DNA from: Membranipora membranacea
Lineage: Eukaryota; Bryozoa; Gymnolaemata; Cheilostomatida; Membraniporidae
NCBI GenBank assembly: GCA_914767715.1
Contig: OU612066.1
Location: 15,629,001 to 15,693,000, forward strand
DNA: 64,000 bases
Direction: 5' to 3'
The notes below the pieces were generated by a model. It did no database searches. It saw nothing but the letters and a program-made list of their open reading frames with translations, and had not been told where the DNA came from. This document shows positions 1-11,224 of the stretch, one piece after another (the stretch's first letter is position 1; each line of letters starts with the position of its first letter). Made by a program: the position numbers and the translations under genes.

Positions 1-3000
1 GTGTAGTTTGTAACGATAAGTCCTCGGGCTACCATTATGGTGTTAGCTCTTGTGAGGGATGCAAGGTAAGAGCTGAAACCTGTAAATATTATGATGGCCT
101 TAGGAATGTAGGCGTCCCAGTCCATGTACATTTATGTTTCGATACCAGCAGCACATATGCTGACAGCCTAGCTTTGTTTCCCAAGAAAAATTCCGATATC
201 TACATCCTGGTTAATGAATCAGTCTCCGATACTGCTACGCAAAAATACGTCATTTGTGGTCCAGCCAACATAAAACTGACCAAATTCTGTGAGCAGCTGC
301 ATTAATTATAATATTGGCAGCATTACATGAACTCTAACGTGTTATATACTGTATAATGCGAGTAGGTGGCAGGATTTAAATTGGGCTGTCAGTGATCAGG
401 GTTAAAAAAGTAGCCAATGCTGTTGCCCTTTGGCTAATCAAATAAAGCCAAGTGCTACTAATGGTTTAGTGCTGGGTATATAGTTTGCACTGAGTAATTA
501 TCCATAGGCAGGGAACTGGTCAGACGTTTTTTATTGTATCTGCTTAACCAGTAACAGTAATTGTTTCAATCAATTACTTCTTTTTAGTGTGGAATTATTG
601 TGTTTTTTTGTTGATTGTGATTTCGACTATTGGTCATTGTCCGATTGAGTTATGTGCCTATACACAACATTGCATAACAGCCCTGTGTCAGTCTGTATTT
701 CAAAACAGGATATGTAATCAGCATTATCTTTATATTGTTTGGGCGGATATTTTTGCTTTTGCTTTCGAAAAGGTCAAAACCGCATCAGCTGTCATTTGAC
801 ATTTTACTGAGATAGATTAGAAGCTGATATCAAATTGGAAGCCCATGCTTGTTTGCCCTAGTTTTAAGACAACATGATAAGTTGCAACATGTATCTAATC
901 CGATACCCAGATTTGTTATTGGTAACCTCCATGATTTATTGTTTTGTTTCTGCAGGGATTTTTTAGACGAAGTGTTCAGAAGAACATAGACTACCAATGT
1001 CAAAAAGACTCAAACTGCGAGATCAACAAAGTCACACGAAACAGATGCCAACATTGTCGTCTGAAAAAATGCTTTGAAAAGGGCATGTCTAAAGAAGGTA
1101 AGATTGTGATTGCCAAAATTCCCAAGTGCCCCTCTTAGGGAGTTATGGATTAAGTCCATCATTTGAGTTAAATGGTCTGGAATAAGCTCATTTGTATTGG
1201 ACATACACTGAGAAAATATAAATCTATAAGGTAAAAAATGGTGTAGGTTTGGCCCTGATCGCATTCAAAGACTCCTTCTATTTCCTGACCTTGTGAAAGA
1301 TTTGTGGGAGTCTACCAGCATAGGCCTAATCGTCTTTATAAGAGGCCCAAAAGGATAAAATAATTCCTCTACATGTATTGTGTACTAGGTATCCGCAGCG
1401 GTAGCCAACAGGCTATAGAATGTTTAGAGGCGTTTTCATTTCCTGTGGAAAGTGATTAATATCTAAGTATGGCATGAAAAAAAGAAACCCACTCATGGGC
1501 AGGGAAAATTATGCAGGTATCTCAGCGTTATCACTTCCTTCAAACTGTCTCCTACTGATGACTATGAGTAACAAGGGACTTGGATTAAAAACAGTCTGCA
1601 GGCACAAGTGGGCGGGCTATGTTATGAACGAACCCCACATATGCTTTGACTGTTTACAATGAAAACACTGCCTGTGCCTGCTATCGATGCCTGTCGACAT
1701 CTAAACATAGACATTACTGTCCGGTGACGTCTGCGAGTATGTGAACGTTATAAAGTTCTCATGATTTCCCTGGTGGCTACCCATTACAATTCAGCAAACA
1801 TTGATTTTTGCTTTACCTCCCATGAACAAGCTCAATGGAAACAGAGAAGATACATAAAGTACTGGGGCGGTCTGTATACTGTATATTAGTGACTGCAAAA
1901 TTCAGTGTTTGGTCATAATAGCAATTAGTTCCCAGGATGCTTTCTATTTGGGTTTTTCCAGACCATTAGCCTTGATGTCCAGACCATAGACTGAAGAATC
2001 CCAGCCCTAACCAATCAAACAATCAATTATAATATACCTGCTGTGTATGGCTTTAGGCTATAGGTCATTGCCCAGGCTACATTGGATACAATGCCACCTA
2101 TTTCAGATTTGGTTACGCAGTATCATCATCCAGTCGATTTATTCCAAAGAAATTACATTTGAATTAATTTCATACCATCCCTTGAACTCTTGTTCGAGGG
2201 TGTGGGATGCTCAAAAGGCCTGTTGCTGAACCCCCCTTGCAAGCTTAATATAAAAATGAAGCATGCTGTCACCCTCGTATGCGTGATGTGCCAACCTTGA
2301 TGGAGTGCCAATTTGGCAACAGCTCCAAATAGGTTCCCGCATAATATATACAATAAATTACTTACTTCAATCATCATTAATCACTATTTGAAATTTTCCA
2401 ATTTTTTGTGTGATTGAAAGGGGTACAGCCTATTATTCAGTAATGGGTTGAAGGCCTAGATAATGACTAAATTCTGGGAAGGATTGATGAGTTTGCTGGA
2501 AATGTGCTGGCTATGCTGGTCTCATATCCACATTCTAAAAAAAAGTTTTTTTATAACGAATTCTGGATCAAAGCTTTACAGAATATCCATAAACATGTCG
2601 CACACTTCCTTTTTTTGTAGCAGTCAGAAATGACAGGAAAAAGAAGCCGGTAGATGGAAGCGCAGCAGACACCAGCACAAATAACAACTCAACGGGTGGA
2701 GTCAATGTCAAGACTGAGAATATTACATATCTAACGGACAAGGATCAAAAACTCATAGACATTATACTAGATGCACACAGACAAACCCTACCTGGCGGCC
2801 CCACTCTCAGTATTAAGGTATGTCAGTTCTCAGTCTAATTTATATTGCATTAAAGCAGTCGGTTGCAAGCTTCGTGGAAAAGTATATTATAAGTGATTGT
2901 TTGGCATTATTTGCAGTTTATTTTGATCACAAAACTGGCTCAAAGATCAGACAGCTTGGACTGGTTCTTCTCAAATATACAGTGATTATTTGATAACAAA

Positions 3001-6000
3001 CACCTAACTCTACTAAAAAATCTAGTAGTGAACTATCTAAAAACAATGCTGACTGACTGACCAGTAGAGGAATAGTAACAGTCTATAAATGATTTCACAT
3101 TAGGTAGGTTGCATACTGAGCATTGTATTGTGTGCTTACAATAATGAGGTCGTTATTCCTCATTAACCTTATCTCTTAGAGTGCAATAATTGTGCTATTA
3201 ATTGTGAAAGGAAAGGCTGTTTTTAAGTAAGGGCATCCTCTTAGTATAAGCTCAAAAGTGACTCACTAGTAAAAAACAGATACACAGATATATTACTAGT
3301 CTCACAATTGTCATTCGTGTCCTAGTCAAAGTTTGCCTGCTAATTTGACATTTCATTGCACCAGGGAGTAGGAAAATTTTGACATTATATATATGTGTTG
3401 TGAATGGCGTTCTGATCTAGTGAAGCGATTAAGAGAGCATCTCTCATGTTTGATATATTTTGGTAGCTAATGTTACACCCTTCAAGAGAGGTGACATGAT
3501 ATTGTGCGGTGTCATTGCAAGTGCAGCATGCCAATAAAGTGATGGTTGATATCTCGTATCACATACTCTACCGACAAAGATACTAAAATACCGCTGATTG
3601 ATATAAAAAAGAAAGAAATGAAATCACAAAGTTAATATATATCCGTTTCACAGTGTTGATATTTACACCAATGAGCTTCAAGGTTACAAGATTGATGGGT
3701 AGATTGGTGTCGGATTAAAATTATACCATATAGGATTATTAATATCATGTTTGCTAAACTAATTCAAGGTTAAAACTGATTACATGGAAACCTTGAGGGA
3801 ATCAAAACCATCACCATGAGTAAAACAGGAGGGATGCTATTGTTTACCTGTTGAAACAGGTTGTCACAACTTGTCTTGTAAAATAAAAAAATTACTGAAG
3901 TAATGTTTTTTTTATACTTGCAACTGTTGCCAATAATATTTGTCCATAATGCATGAACTATTGTGACAGGACGGCCTTTGTTGTTAACTGCTCAGGTAGA
4001 AGAAGTATGCAATGATCCTTGAAATGCGGATAGATCACTTACAAAATTTAAAGAATCACAATTTCAAATGTCATTGCTCGCATATGAATAACATCTCCAT
4101 TTTTTACCTGTGTTTATTTTACAGATATTTCATGCCCAAGGAGTTGTAAAATAAAAGCATATTTGTCATGATCTCAATCTATGACAGTGTCCCATCGTTA
4201 TTTTTTGTAGAAGATGAGCAGCACGTCACCAAACCCGTCAGTTGCCTCCCCTGTACCAAGCACCTGTTCAAATAGCACGGGCGGTGAGCTGTCAGACAAC
4301 AAAGCCAGTCCTGACACTACTACTGTCGACTTGTTGGTTGCAAGCAGCCCTGCCACTCCCGGCAGCTCCGCTGGATCACCCTCCAGTCGGCCTGGCTGGG
4401 ATAATGTGGATGAGCTGAACTCGGAGGGTATTGTCAAGGTGGTGGAGTTTGCTAAAAAGATACCTCGCTTTCTGGAGTTATCGGTGACGGATCAGATCAC
4501 TCTGCTGAAGGCGGCCTGCCTAGAGGTCCTAGTGAGTAGGCTTGCATGTTATATTTCGGCTTACGTGTCAATATGACATTTTGGGCCTATGGGGACAGCG
4601 ATGTACTGTGGACGGTTGATGATATTGATACCTTTGCTTTCATGGCAGCATGTTGTATCCGCTCATAAATGATTTGCCCTAGCAGCACTTTGTCTCCATT
4701 GGACAATGAGGTTATCCATAGCCAATATTCAAGAAGCCCCTTGGGATCTCTTCTGAAAAAAACATGCATTGCCATTATCAATAAAACAAGGATCTTCCAT
4801 AGGCATAATATACATGCATATCACCTCGAAGGATAGCAGTTTTTGTCCTGGTCACCCCGCTGTGTGGTGTCGGTAACTAGGACTACGCGTCTCCGGGTCG
4901 CTGTCCAATTTTTTAAATAGACCTTTATTTTCATGATCTACTCTTTGAATGCATTTGAATTAGGCACAAAAAAAGACCGTTGGGGGAAACCTTACTTTCC
5001 AGGCCATCTTTTTCCATCTTAATTTTCCCTGACAGATGCTGGGTTGAACACAAACTAGCAATGTAATGATTCGGACCTTATGCGCTATGTTAATATCTGC
5101 AACGTTTGATCAACTAAATGTTAGCGGGCATTGCCCTGGAAGTAGGCCAGAATTTGGACTCAGCAGTGACTGGTGTAGATTTTTAGTATTGCTCTGAGCC
5201 AGGCGCTGAGAGACCTAAATGTCACTATCAGAGAGAATGAAGACCGATTGGTATCGATAACTAGGGGTACACTCACAGAATTTTTTCTCTTTTAAAATTA
5301 TTTTTGGTCCAGTTTTGTGCCTCGTCACATTTCATAGACCCAGTATGTCACCTTTTACTGTTGGCGAAACATAAGAAAATTGCAGGCACAACATGACCTC
5401 TTCTGCTCTGAATATGATAAGCGGTTAGGCTTCGCGGGTTATAAATTGGGCTGAGTAAACGCTGATAGGTGGGGAACCATCTTAGGTTTCAGAACTTTCA
5501 TACTCATACATTCATACAGTAAATTCGAACAAACACCTGGTTTGTATTTACCGCCAGACCCTCATGGCGATATGGAGGTGGTGCTTACCAGTTAGGGGTC
5601 AAGTTGAAATCGGTTTCTGCTTTTCATTCCTGTATCTACACCTTCATGAATATTGCATGTTGCATGGTATTATTTATTTAGGTATAGCTTTTTGTTGTTT
5701 GATCTGAGGTGGAAAAAAGTGGGCACCATCACGACAACCACATTCGCTGCCTCTTAGAAATAAAACAATTCAGTCAGTAAAGTAGAGCCAACCCCAAGTG
5801 TGCTAAGAAGTCTTACTATAGCTGGAAAAAGTACTATGAGATGACATTATAATAATTACTGTTGATCTTCTTATTTACAGATACTGAGACTTTGTATGAG
5901 ATTTGACCCTTCTGATCACACTCTGACCTTTTCTAACGGTGTGAGCGTAAACAGAGCTGAGATGGAGAGGGGAGGCTTCGGTAGCCTGGCTCAGACCATA

Positions 6001-9000
6001 TTCAACTTCTCCTCATCACTTCACGAGATGAAGATTGACGAGAGGGGGTACGCCTTACTCTCTGCCGTCTGCCTTCTAGCTAGTGGTGAGTAAGCATTTA
6101 CTATAGTATTGGCAAAATTGTGAATATGTATTCGTTGATGACTGACTATAATTGATTTTGACTAGTAGACCAATCAGTTACATTCAGTCACCAATACTTT
6201 TTTTTTGACAACTTACAAATTTAGGTAGCCACAGCCTTCTAGCTAATGGTGAGTCTAAGGGTTTTTCTCTATAAAGTGTTTCAGTCATGAATATCTATCC
6301 TTGGTTGCTGTCCAGCAGTGTGGAGGGGGGGGGGGGGGGTGGAGAAGTAATATAGTTTATCCACAAACTATGATTCAACGGTTAAAAAATGGAAGCGTTT
6401 AATATTATGCTTACATATTATTATTAGAGTATTACCGGTCTCTGTACCTATACAGGAGGGTGAGGGGAGGAAGCAGGTGTCCGTTTCAGGGTTATCAAAT
6501 CTTCATTTAGAAAGATGGAGTGACACTTCCTGCTGTACAGCTGTAAGCTGAGTGTATTGATGTTAATAACTTTACATGAACCACATGTGTAGTGTTGTGG
6601 TTACTATATTAAAATAGCCCTGGTCTGTTATCTCCCTGCAACAAGGTTCTATCACAGAGTAATGATATATATCCTTACTCTGTGGTCCTACGATGTTCAA
6701 TAGACCAACTGATACATATTTCCTTAAAAATTTGGCTTTGTCAACTTTTGACATGGAAGGCCAACCAACAGAGAAGTGAATCTATGGAAACCACATACTG
6801 CAAAAAATATCTAAGTCAGGCTGTTCAGCTTTGACATGTTAGCATGAAAACACTTTCAGACCAAGTTTATCACAAATATGAAAATAATGGTACCTGCAGC
6901 TTTCTGTGCAGCGTGTACTAAGTATCACCGGTCATGTATGTGTCAATGATGCTGCAGTGGGCGCGATTTTTCCTCCTCAAACTGAGCTGTAGGCAGAAAA
7001 ATAAGGGCAACAACCCCAACACGTCACTGGTCATGTTTTTATCAAACTCATGAATATGAATAACATTTGTTTGAAATTTAAAGCAGTACTTTCGTTTTGA
7101 GAAGATATCCTGGCATTTCATACATAGCTGATGTGTCGGCTCTGAGCCAACTCATTGGCTAATCATACTATGTCCTGATTATGCTCAATCACCAAGCCTG
7201 TGACATTGTGTGGGCGTTTTTTGTGGGATGTTTATGTTGTTTGATAGAACATTTATACTGATGTTTCTAATCGCTGAGCATATCCATAATTTATGCTCGA
7301 TTAATTTTTAAAGCAGGATGCATTGAGCTCAGACTTCAGTTTTTTGCTTCACAATTAAAATCACACCTGCTATAGCATCAGGCTGGCACCATGCTAACTT
7401 TGTAGCCCACATTTTTAACGGCCCTCGGCAGTTGGCAGCATTTTGACGAATTTATCAAATGCCTCAAAATTTATTATTTACAATGATAAAGGCATGCCAG
7501 GTTAAAATGGCGCTATTCGTGGTCAAGTTTTGTAATATTTTGCTCAAAGAAGCATTTACATAATTCTCCTCGGATAATGCGGGAATTATCTGCATTGCAT
7601 CAAACACCAATTTGTTCGATTAGAGGGCCATAGTCCTATTTTTACTTCTTCCAATTCATGGCATATCTTTGGCAACCTTGAGAAGGTTTGACCTAGTTAG
7701 TTGACAGTATATGCTATAATATGATGCTACTTACCAATCATATCATGGCTGAGCTACCACAAATTGACACTAAGAAAAGTTGCGGTTTAAAATTTAGATA
7801 GTTTTTTGCATAGGCATGTATTTGAGGACAAGATTTGACGGATTAAATAAAAGATCTAGGGTTGCTAGTGAAGCATGAGGAAACAGGATCTTTACCCGGC
7901 CCTCCTCAATCAGGTGGCTGATGGTGAAATAGTGAAGCTGAAAAATGAGCCTACTGTGTCTTTTTTGCTACTTAACACAGCAATAAATAAAGTCTTCTAC
8001 AAATCAAACATCCACACTTTGGGGAAAACGAACATTAGGCATACCACGATCCATGAAAACAGACGATAATATCTTCATGTCTCTGTGGTTCCACCAGAGA
8101 ACTGATGTTGATTGATGTCTGCAGTGCTTGTTCCCGTAAAGAATTGTTTTGCATAGATGACCAAGTTTTACAAAATAATGTCATTTACCAAACTTTTAAT
8201 GAGCTGTGTGCCAGATCATTGCCATCAGTACAGATTGATACCTTTTTTGAAGGAGTGGGTGGATTTGGATAGGTCTGTTTTTGGCAGAGTACCACTGCTG
8301 TTTTCTACCGCTTTTCGGACATCCAGACCAGAGAAAATAGTGACAATACAACCACAATTGTGTTTTATGTGTGATTGTTTAATTACCAGTTTATTCTTTT
8401 ATAGATCGGTCAGGTTTGGAGAATAGCACAGATGTGGAAAAGGTACAGGAACCATTCCTCACTGCCCTACAGAACTACTCTCGGCAAATCCATCCCAAAA
8501 AACATCATCTCTTTGCAAAAATGTTAATGAAGCTTACTGACCTTCGGAGCCTCAGCATCAAAGGTAGGTTTAGGGAAGATCAAGTTTAATCTAATTGACT
8601 GCATTCCAGTTGCTCCCACTGGTCACGCCACATGACCAATGGAGGGGGAGCAACTCTGAATGCAGGCAAACAGACCAAACTTTGTCTAGGTTTAGGGTCA
8701 CCTAATTTGACCTTTTACACTCATAGTTATTGGATCTTGCTGTCCCCATAAGTATTCATTGTAAGTGCAAGTCAGCAAAGTGACACATTCTAGTATAACC
8801 TTCTTCTATATTGGGTTATTATTAAGTATTAAACTCTCTTGCATGCAAGTTGGTGACTTGTAAACGCAATTCACACAATTAAGTTCACAACAACACAACA
8901 GTACTGACGTGTAGCTTTATACAATAACAGTCACCCGCACAATAATAGATTGTTGTGCGCTTGTCATGTATGTGTGGGCATTGAATATGGGGAAAATACT

Positions 9001-9383
9001 GGTTGTTTGTGTTCAGACACTGGCTTAGATGTATGGATTAACTTGTGCTGACCTTAACATATAAGTTGATCTGCCTATATTTATCTGACTCGCCAAGACT
9101 CCCTCATAGTTGGTTTAATTTTGCTGACGCTTGTGTCAATCTATTGTGGCCTAAGCCTCACTCATGATGAACATATAAACCCCGGCATACTTTAATTCAG
9201 TAGTAAATATAACTTCATGACTGTATAGCATTTTAACACTTTATATTATACTTCTCTTGATTTCATTGCAACTTTGTCTCATTTATAGGTGCAGATAAGG
9301 TGTTACATCTGAGACAGCCCGAGAATATGCCACCTCTTCTGGTAGAAATGTTTGAAAGACCTGAAAATGTGTGCATACCGTGA
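1..9383 (+). CDS. RAR: Retinoic acid receptor (nuclear receptor NR1B), 5' part missing
   Basis: Ligand-dependent transcription factor that would act in the nucleus as a heterodimer with RXR. Seven exons are visible: 1-65 (frame from base 3), 956-1097, 2621-2817, 4211-4531, 5881-6085, 8405-8563 and 9289-9383. All junctions are GT-AG and in phase, giving 393 residues plus stop. Residues 1-68 hold the zinc fingers, with P-box CEGCKG and a second finger ending in [20 protein letters not shown], followed by VRNDRKKK as in RARs. Residues 118-393 are the ligand-binding domain: helix 1, helix 3 with [22 protein letters not shown], and a final LLVEMF that fits the AF-2 activation helix. K216, R248 and S259 line up with the Lys, Arg and Ser that bind the retinoid carboxylate in vertebrate RARs. 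A Ser/Thr/Pro-rich stretch (about residues 135-196) enlarges the helix 1-3 loop. The N-terminal A/B domain and start of the first finger lie off the left edge. Confidence 0.93.
6096..6233 (+). repeat. Insertion in RAR intron 5 that duplicated the exon 5 end
   Basis: The last bases of exon 5 plus the donor (6071-6090, gccttctagctagtggtgag) recur with one mismatch at 6234-6253. Between them lies about 140 bp that has a relative at 13716-13835, downstream of Cks. The simplest reading is that a short mobile element inserted here with a long target duplication, leaving a second copy of the exon end and donor 163 bp downstream of the real one. Exon 5 itself is intact. Confidence 0.6.
6646..6691. 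repeat. Palindrome, same subfamily as 46155-46210
   Basis: Arms cacagagtaatgata (6653-6667) and tatccttactctgtg (6670-6684), one mismatch, with degenerate flanks gttctat and gtcctac. In RAR intron 5. Confidence 0.65.
8576..8686. mobile_element. MITE-like element at the splice donor of RAR exon 6
   Basis: About 111 bp with inverted ends of some 29 bp (left end gatcaagtttaatctaattg; right end, reversed, gacaaagtttggtctgtttg; both continue to ctgcattc). It is flanked by an exact 11-bp direct repeat, taggtttaggg, at 8565-8575 and 8687-8697. The left repeat begins at the T of the exon 6 GT donor. It has no coding capacity. It belongs to a family with copies near 14.0, 17.4, 19.2 and 29.2 kb. Confidence 0.7.
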
Positions 9384-10690
9384 ACAGAAACGCTCAATTA
9401 GTAATATAGGCTGGGGAACAATGGATACTCAGGAGCAAGCTTAAAATGCTGATCTTTCACAAGCAAACAAAGTCATCACATACAGGAAAACGAGGCCCTC
9501 TGATGCCTATTGCCTACACATTTGGAGTCCAGTTTTTGGATAACATGTCCAGGACTCAGAAAACGTATTCAAGACACAGCTAACGTATCCGGTACCAAGA
9601 TAACGTGTCCAGGACTTAGCTAACATGTCTAGGACCCAGCTAGCGTACCCGGGACGTATCTAACGCAGCAACTAACTCATCTCAGGAGGTTGTGATTATT
9701 TTTGCCATATCTTGTCCTTCACATCATTCGAATCAACATGGATGAAGTTTTTTCTATAAGCGCACACAGAGCACAGAATTTTCTATAGTTGTTACTACTC
9801 TTCTACTATCCTCATTATACACAGCTACTGTGCCATACGTTTGTACCGAAAGTTTATTTTTCTATCTGTTGATACCGATATACACATGTTTGAGATGATG
9901 TTTGTGAGCATTCTCAGGACACTCTCACAGTTGTGTCACAATAGTAAATTTTCACGATCAATATGTTAATCAGTTTGTTTGTTAGCACTTTAATGCATGT
10001 ATGTATAAGGTGCTTTTCCAGCTGCCATAAAATCATGAAATCATTTTCTCTCATTTATTTACTACACCTGGGTCTCTATTTTCGTGTTTATTTCTCATCT
10101 GGTGGCCTTATTTTTCAGACTGTAAATAATTCCTACATGCATGGATAATTTTGATTTATGTGTCTCGATTTTCGCCTGGATAACAGCCATGATATAAACA
10201 GAAAAAAATCTGATGAACCATGCATTCTGCAAGCATGTGGCCAATTTCTTTGCTCTACTCTTATATGACTGTCTGTCTGCGTAAATTAAGCTCTCACTTT
10301 GTAGGTATGTTCTTTATTGGGCTTTGTTGTGGGCAAACCTCAGGGAATCTGCAGGATTTTCACATGTCGCAAATCGTTTCAGATGTTATTGTGTATAACG
10401 GCCATACATTCTCTTCTCTCTGTTCTATTATCAGTATGTTATGGATATTATTGTATACCATCTATATTATGTCAATAAATATAAATGCCATAAATTATTT
10501 CAACAACAAAGTTATGACTCATAAAACATGGGAATTGATTCATGTGCCTTCTAGTGTAGGAAGTATCTCTTGTGGCTGCAGCTGCAATATCTCTCAGTCT
10601 TCAGTACATGATCATCTTAGCATGCGCTCAATTGGATGGATGAAAACCACCAGAAAGCTCTGTTGACATTAAGAATTGATGAATAAAACA
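9384..10690 (+). other. Probable RAR 3' untranslated region
   Basis: AT-rich non-coding DNA after the RAR stop. AATAAA occurs at 10474-10479 and 10682-10687, so the transcript could end near 10.5 or 10.7 kb. Open frames here are AT-rich and resemble no protein family. The end is inferred from these signals only. Confidence 0.4.
9539..9668. repeat. 20-bp tandem repeat, about 6.5 copies
   Basis: Six successive 20-bp units begin at 9539, 9559, 9579, 9599, 9619 and 9639, with a partial seventh. The first unit is gataacatgtccaggactca. Units differ by several substitutions but no indels. The array lies about 155 bp after the RAR stop codon and would be transcribed in the 3' UTR. Confidence 0.85.
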
Positions 10691-11224
10691 TGATTGGACA
10701 ACTCTCATAACCAGTAGACATGGCCTACATTTGTACTAGGCTTTGGGGCAATATCCCACCCTCCCTGATCCCACATCCCCTGATATATAGTATCTAGTAT
10801 TGAGAAAGCACGTTTTCTTCCCTATGCTGATGATTTTTTGTAAAGAATGTAGTAGTGAGATTAATCACTTTGGAGGTGTCACACTGTGACATATAGTTGT
10901 TAGATACCAAGCTCTATGGTACATATATATATAGTAAAAAGTCACTACTCCCTGCTCACAGTCTTTTTATACATCCATTGGAATAGTACTCCTTGTTTTA
11001 GTAGTTGCCTAACCCTGTCCAATTCCTCCTTGTGAGTAAGTGCTACAAAGAAAACTTAGAGGTTACCCAATGATATTGCGCATGACAAATTGTGTTCCGC
11101 CCAATATTGTGACTGACCAATCAAGGTGAATCTTTGTGAGCGCGAGCTTTGAACACTCTATTTCGCAAGAAGAGGAAAAGTCAGTGGGGAAGATTTTTGT
11201 CGACTAGGTCTGAAATAAGTAGAG

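Noticed and set aside
10220-10666. 148-codon open frame after RAR
   Set aside because: Low-complexity, Ser/Cys/Ile-rich reading of AT-rich DNA in the likely 3' UTR. No family resemblance or splice context.
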